A DNA stretch of 64,000 nucleotides from contig NC_081413.1 in NCBI RefSeq assembly GCF_030272615.1, positions 331,197,302-331,261,301 of the forward strand. Direction: 5' to 3'. Shown piece by piece: positions 59,159 to 64,000 of this stretch. Each line of letters opens with the position of its first letter. Within the stretch, counting starts at the first letter, position 1. Source of the DNA: Cryptomeria japonica. Taxonomy: Eukaryota; Streptophyta; Pinopsida; Cupressales; Cupressaceae. The position numbers and the translations under genes were made by a program. Below the pieces are notes generated by a model that made no database searches, had not been told where the DNA came from, and worked only from the letters and a program-made list of their open reading frames with translations.

Positions 59159-59300
59159 TAGGGACAAGGGAAAGTTTGGAGGGGGAAGGTAGGGATTTGC
59201 TATGTTCATAAATTAAAAGCAACATACCCTCATGGAGCACTAGGTTTTTCTTAGGATCTTTTCTAAGATCCTTTATAATAGCACTGATAGAGGAAAGCAA
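59159..59300 (-). pseudogene. Minus-strand coiled-coil pseudogene, 5' part
   Basis: On the minus strand this reads a short frame ending SKSLPSPSKLSLVP at the copia boundary. Removing the element and one copy of a small repeated word lets LVP run directly into SNEEMV of the other piece in the same frame. That is good evidence that copia interrupted an open frame here. Confidence 0.45.
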
Positions 59301-60780
59301 GTAGAACGAAAAACTAAATTTTCACTATGTCTAAAATAATTTAGCAACACAAAGTGATGACCAAGAATTTTAGTATAATGACCCTCCATGGAAAAATAGT
59401 ACATGAGTACCTTAAGCACAACCGGTCACAAAGACTTGATTTTTCTATATATGTATGTATATATGTATGTGTGTGTGTGTGTGTCCTCCTCTTTAACATT
59501 GAAAAGGCGACAAATTTATTCTTCCTTAGTCTCTACCATGCAACTACAAGTCATGCCAAAGATGCAAGGCCTAACCATGTTGTGTAGAACATAGACAAAT
59601 ATGAGGCCTTGAATGGATTTTTAGAGGTTGTGAAAAGTCACTATGCTATGAATATATCTTGAGGCAAACCAATCCTTGAAGCAAAAAAATCGTCATTGTG
59701 ATTGTTCCCTCACAACCAATCTTTCATGGAGTTTCAACACAATCCGATCGCTATAGCTTAATGTCTTTTAGGTACATGTAAACACAAACTCGTAAGACAA
59801 GGATGTGGTTGGAGGAAATCTCGAAGAACTTGGAGAACATCAATCATGGGAGTCTAGGATAATCATAAATTAATTATTAAAAATTTAGGTAAGTGCATCA
59901 AGATGGGGAACAACATGGGGTTTCAAGATGCCACTTTTTTTTGTTGAATTTCTACAAAGTTTGATCTTCAACAAGAATTTGAAGATAGTTACACTTGAAA
60001 TTTGAAGATGCAACAAGAACAATAGTTGTGCAACCCCTCAAATTTTAAACTTTTTTTAGAATTTCATAAATCACTCTAGTGAGAAATTAGAAAACACCAT
60101 GTAGTTTATGCCAGATTTTCTAATTAATTTTTTAATGAATATATGATTTATTACTAATTTCAAAGTGGACACATCCTAAAATTAATTAATTTGAGTGTGC
60201 TTGCCCCTAAATGTTTTGAAAACTAATCAAAAATTATTATTTTTCAATATATGTAGAATGGACTCTAGTTTCTAAAAAAGAAATTTTATTTCAAAATTCA
60301 ATGAATGAGTAAAAAACTATATCCAAAATACCACGTGTTGGTTTTTGACAAAAATGATACACTAACAAAAAAAATTAAAGATGAAAACCTTAACATAATC
60401 AAAACATAAAAAAATTATACTTTTAGATAGCTAAGAGAGAGTTTAACATCATTGCGGTATTTTTTAAATTTTGAATTGAAGCATGTGCAAACTTGATGGA
60501 TAACACAACCAAAAATGTGTGATTTTTTTACCTTTTTGAAAAAACACATCTTTGGCATGAAATGGTTGTCCAACCATTTGGGTCGGATGCACAAGGTAAA
60601 TCCAACCCAAAGGTTTGCATTTTTCCAATGCAAATGAAAATGCTAGCACCCAATAAAAATGCACTAACATAATGCTAGAGACAAATTATCTGCATTGGAT
60701 TGATTATCTTTCTCTCTTCCCCCACTTTTATTAAGGCTTGGAGTTTAGGGTTTATGATTGATGATGGCTAGTTGAGGTTT
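59301..60780. other. AT-rich interval right of copia
   Basis: No gene recognised. Contains a TATG/TG microsatellite at 59446-59484. Confidence 0.5.
59446..59484. repeat. TATG/(TG)n microsatellite
   Basis: Compound TATATG and TG dinucleotide run. Confidence 0.85.
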
Positions 60781-61351
60781 TAGCTTTCACTCCATCTTTG
60801 CCTGAATTTCTCTCTATCGATACTTCCATTTCTCTCCCCGTCTTACCTCCTTACCCCCATCTCCATCCCTCCCTCTCTCCCTCTTCTTCTCTATCATTCT
60901 CTTATTGTTTCTCTCCCCTCTCTCTCCATTATCTCGATCACTATGTCTCCCTCCCACTCTCCCTCTCCCCATATCTAGGTGTCTCCCTCCCCCCTATATA
61001 CCTCTCTACCTCTCCCTCCCTATCTCATTACCCACCTCTCTCCCCCCTCCATTCTTCTCAGATCTATCTCTCCCCCTAGGTCTCTCACCTCTATATGTCT
61101 CCCCTCTCTAGTTCTTTCCCCACCTCTCCACCTCTCCCTAGCTCCTTACCCCTCTTTCTCTCTTTGTAAACTTATCTCTCTCATTTTATTCTCTCTCCCT
61201 CACTTCTCTATCTCTCCCTCTCTATGCCTCTTAGTCACTCCATGTATACCTCTCCCTCCCTCCCTCCTTAGCACTCTCTTTCTCTTTTTTCTTCTTTATA
61301 TCCTCTTCTCTCCCCCTCCCCTCTCTAGGCCATCACCTCTCCCTTCCTTGT

Positions 61352-61450
61352 ATAGGGTTTAGGGAATAGGGTGTAGGATATAAGGTTTAGGGTATAGGGT
61401 ATAGGGTATAGGGTTTAGGGTCGAGGGTATGTGTATAGGGATTAAGGTAC
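61352..61450 (+). repeat. Degenerate telomere-like repeats
   Basis: TATAGGGTTTAGGGAATAGGG, then TTTAGGGTATAGGG repeated, mixing the plant telomere unit TTTAGGG with TATAGGG variants. It lies inside the pyrimidine tract but in the opposite (G-rich) strand sense. Confidence 0.7.
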
Positions 61451-61629
61451 AAGATTGATGATGCAACGTTTAGGGTACATAGGGCCTGTATTGATACTTC
61501 CCTCTATCACTCCCTCTCCCTCTCTCTCTTTCTTGTCTCTCTTACCTCTCTCTTCCCTCTCTATTTCTCTCTCCCTTTCTTCCTCCCTCCCTCTCTATCT
61601 CCCCCTCCCACCTAACCCCCATATCTACT

Positions 61630-61788
61630 TATTGCAAGGTGTGTGCCCTTGGTCTACTTGTGTTGTGTAGCACAATACTCGAGTTTATGACATGGCTTAA
61701 CTACCTCCTATGGATTCTATAAGTCTAGTGGTTGTATTGAGCATTAACGGGTTGATCTTTTGGCACAATCAAAACCATACTTCTAACA
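61630..61788 (+). repeat. TRIM 5' LTR
   Basis: 159 bp, same length as the right copy, and clearly alignable throughout (GCAAGGTGTGTGCCCTTGGT, then TATAAGTCTAGTGGTTGTAT). Confidence 0.82.
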
Positions 61789-61790
61789 AG

Positions 61791-61803
61791 TGGTATCAGA
61801 GCC
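61791..61803 (+). promoter_or_regulatory. TRIM primer-binding site
   Basis: TGGTATCAGAGCC, a longer match to the initiator-Met tRNA 3' end than that of the copia element in this window. Confidence 0.85.
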
Positions 61804-61844
61804 TAGGTCATGGGTTCAAACCCCTCACTTGTGTCGAGGGGGGT

Positions 61845-62003
61845 TGTTGCAAGGTGTGTGCCCTTGGTCTCATTGTGTTGTACAGTGCAACACTCAGGTT
61901 TGTGACATGGCTTAACCGCTTCATGTGGATTCTATAAGTCTAGTGGTTGTATTGGGCATTAACAAGTTGATCTTTTGGTGCAAAAACAAGCATACTTCTA
62001 ATA
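61845..62003 (+). repeat. TRIM 3' LTR
   Basis: Starts TGTTGCAAGG right after the GGGGGG tract and ends CTTCTAATA before the pyrimidine tract resumes. Confidence 0.82.
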
Positions 62004-62341
62004 CTATCTCTCACCCACTCTCCCTTATTTTCTCTCCCTCGTTGTTGTCTAGGTCATCACCTCTCCCTCCCATCCTCTCTCTCCTCTCTCTAGGTTTCTC
62101 CCTCCCTCACTCTCCATCCATGTCTCATCCCACCTCTCTTTATCCCCCTCTCTCTCTCACCATCTAGGTCTATCATCTCTCTTTCCCCCTCTGAGTTTCT
62201 CACCTATCTATCTATCCCCTCTCCACCTCTCTCTCAATCCCTCTCCACCTCTCTCTCCCTACCCCTTACCCATCTACCTTTCTGGACTCACCCCTTCTCT
62301 TCTCTCTCACCCCTCACAGACTCTTTGTCTTCTCCTTCCAT

Positions 62342-62344
<3 letters not shown>

Positions 62345-62428
<84 letters not shown>
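62345..62428. repeat. (CT)n microsatellite, about 42 units
   Basis: Uninterrupted CT run of about 84 bp. Confidence 0.95.
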
Positions 62429-62430
<2 letters not shown>

Positions 62431-63360
62431 CCCTATCTAATTTTATCCTTTCCTCCTCCACCTCTCTACCTCTCCATCCATGTCTCATTACCCACCTCTC
62501 TTCATCCCCTCTATCTATCTCACCCCTATCTCTCCCTATCCAGGTTTGTCACCTCTCTCCCTCTCTAGTTCTGTCCCTCCATCTCCACCTTTCTCTATAT
62601 CCCCCCTTACCCCTCTCCCTTTATGAACTCTCTCATTCTCTTATCTTTCTCCCTTCATCTCTCAATCTCCTCCTTCCCTAGGTCTCTCACTTTCTCGATG
62701 TCTACCTCTTTGTCCATCCCTTCTTGCTCCTCTCTCTCTCTCTTTGTTATTTTTTCTCTCTTCTTCTCCCTCCCTCCCCTCTATATGTCCCTCCATCACT
62801 TTCTTCCCCTCTCCTTCTCTTTTTCCCTTTCCATCCTTACCTCCATATCTCTCTCCCTCCCACACTCTTTATTCTCTCTCCATTGTCTAGGTCATCACCT
62901 ATCCCTCCCAGCCTCTCTCTCCCCTCTCTAGGTTTATCCCTCCCTCCTTCTCCACCTCTCTACCTCTTCATGCATGTTTCATTACCCACCTCCCTCTATC
63001 CCCCTCCATATATCTCACCCCTCTCCCCATCTAGGTCTCTCATCTCTTTCTACCCCTCTAAGTCTATCACCTCTCTACTATTTGTCCCCTCTCTAGTTCT
63101 CTCCCTCTCTCTCCCTGCCTACTTATCACTCTCCCTTTGTGAAATCTCTCATTCTCTTCTCTCTCCCCCCTCACCTCTCTCCTCCTTCCCTTGGTCTCTC
63201 ACTCCCTCCATGTCTACCTCTCCTTTTATCCCCCCTCTCTCTATCTATTCTTTTGTCTCTCCTCTTCTGCCCCCCTCCCCTCTAAAGGTTTCTCCCTCAT
63301 TTTCTTTCCCTCTCTCTGCCCCCTTATCCCCATCTCTCTATCCCTCACCCAATATCTCTT

Positions 63361-64000
63361 ATTCTTTCTTGAGCACAAGTTTGAGGAGAAAAAATGGTTT
63401 CCCTTGATTATGATCGTGTGTCTAAGAAACAAAAACATGCTGGCTATGAGAGAAAACATAAAAAATGAAAGCAACTTTGTACCTTTTTTATTTCCAAATA
63501 GCACACTAGCATTCAAGTTTATATTGACCATCATTCCAAACCTAAGAGTGTATGCCACATTTTGGTAGCACGTTATTTAGCTAGTGTGACATGCTTCGAT
63601 GGGGGCCAAAAAGTAAAGTGGCATCCTTTTGGTGTCCCATCTTGGTGCACTTACCCTATATATTTATATTCTTTTTGGAAAAGGTCAATTTGGTCTTCAA
63701 AATCAAAACTTTTTTGTCACATATCCCAACAATATATTCCTTTGTAAATTTTCATCATTTTGCCTCTAGGGATCTTCATAAAGGTTTTCAAGATCATGCC
63801 AAATGGTACTTGCTTAAATGGAAAAGTTCATCTTATATGCACCTAGATGATGCTGAGTCCAAATATTCTACAATATTAAAAAAAAAAAAAGCTTTTCAAG
63901 ATTGTTATCGAATGGAAAACTTTTCTCCCTATTTTTGGCATCATTAGGATAAAGCCTTAACAAAATCAATTCCTTCTACCAAATCTTGGGTTCCAAAGAA
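63361..64000. other. Right edge, no gene confirmed
   Basis: A frame in 63591-63947 includes WYLLKWKSSSYMHLDDAESK, which faintly resembles a chromodomain (LVKWKGLSY). Conserved aromatic positions and a flanking helix are lacking, and the sequence is cut by the window end. I leave it unassigned. Confidence 0.3.

Larger units (their letters stand above)
61630..62003 (+). mobile_element. TRIM-like miniature LTR element, 374 bp
   Basis: Two 159-bp direct repeats (61630-61788 and 61845-62003) flank only 56 bp. That interior begins, after AG, with TGGTATCAGAGCC (initiator-Met primer site) and ends with CGAGGGGGGT, a polypurine tract abutting the second repeat. It carries no ORF. The ends read TATTGC...AACA and TGTTGC...AATA, one base from TG...CA in each repeat. 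The flanks CTACT and CTATC agree at three of five positions. It would need proteins supplied by a copia element. Confidence 0.82.
60790..63360. repeat. Pyrimidine-rich satellite-like tract (about 2.5 kb)
   Basis: The plus strand is almost entirely C and T, built from CTCTCTCCCTCC-like words. Larger units recur: TCATTACCCACCTC at about 62486 and 62980; TCTCACT...ATGTCTACCTCT at about 62685 and 63197; GGTCATCACCT(C/A)TCCCTCCCA at about 62050 and 62890. That points to a higher-order period near 0.5 kb in the right half. Long frames reading Ser/Leu/Pro are by-products of composition, not genes. Confidence 0.8.

Noticed and set aside
61791-61844. tRNA gene or tRNA-derived SINE suggested by TGGGTTCAAACCCC
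   Set aside because: No acceptor stem or A box around it; the flanking 159-bp repeats and the purine tract fit a primer-binding site in a TRIM better.
62288-62488. Minus-strand Arg-Glu repeat frame
   Set aside because: It is the (CT)n microsatellite read on the other strand.
60798-63407. Long Ser/Leu/Pro-rich open frames in the CT tract
   Set aside because: They follow from low-complexity pyrimidine sequence, which rarely forms stops; no start context, domain or splice evidence.
63591-63947. Possible chromodomain fragment (LLKWKSSSY)
   Set aside because: One short motif only, no supporting residues around it, truncated by the window end.
1-64000. CRISPR arrays, bacterial operons, rRNA
   Set aside because: No spaced identical short repeats and no rRNA-like sequence; the content is plant nuclear.

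Overview
The window is nuclear DNA of a seed plant, most likely a large, retroelement-rich genome such as a conifer's. The evidence is plant-type Ty3 (Tat-like) and Ty1 retrotransposons, a plant L1 LINE with a DUF4283-like ORF1 and a C-terminal RNase H, degenerate TTTAGGG-type repeats, and almost no host coding sequence. The species cannot be fixed from the sequence, and the conifer suggestion is an inference.

Layout. (1) 1-3536: non-coding or unrecognised. (2) 3537-25606: a complete but decayed Ty3-type LTR retrotransposon of 22,060 bp with a perfect 5-bp target duplication (GATAG). Its two LTRs are very long (6,840 and 6,734 bp). Each carries, in sense orientation and upstream of its own TATA box, the remains of a long ORF (about 1,100 codons) of unknown function. 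The internal 8.5 kb holds gag, protease, an RNase H placed before RT, then RT, a second RNase H and integrase, all broken. (3) 27030-27739: the only convincing host gene, four small exons joined by three phase-0 GT-AG introns, encoding a 101-residue two-membrane-segment protein I do not recognise. (4) 27.7-32.8 kb: AT-rich sequence with an LTR-like fragment. (5) 32821-41640: a plant L1 LINE with poly(A) tail, an ORF1 enlarged by internal duplications, ORF2 (endonuclease, RT, zinc finger, RNase H) and an additional downstream reading frame (ORF3). (6) 41657-42081: a short terminal-inverted-repeat element abutting the LINE tail. (7) 42.3-45.7 kb: two older LINE fossils, one RTE-like and one L1-like. 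(8) 45.7-52.2 kb: AT-rich, no gene recognised. (9) 52230-59300: a minus-strand coiled-coil pseudogene split by a 6.07-kb Ty1/copia element. (10) 60.8-63.4 kb: a long pyrimidine-rich satellite-like tract with higher-order repeats, a (CT)n run, a patch of degenerate telomere-like repeats and, embedded in it, a 374-bp TRIM-like element whose internal region is only 56 bp (primer-binding site plus purine tract).

Nearly all coding sequence belongs to mobile elements and is pseudogenised. Many stops are consistent with C-to-T change at CAG/CAA or CGA codons, as expected if methylated cytosines deaminate. The observations I consider most worth following are the ORF inside the giant LTRs, the LINE ORF3, the minimal TRIM, and the unrecognised four-exon gene.
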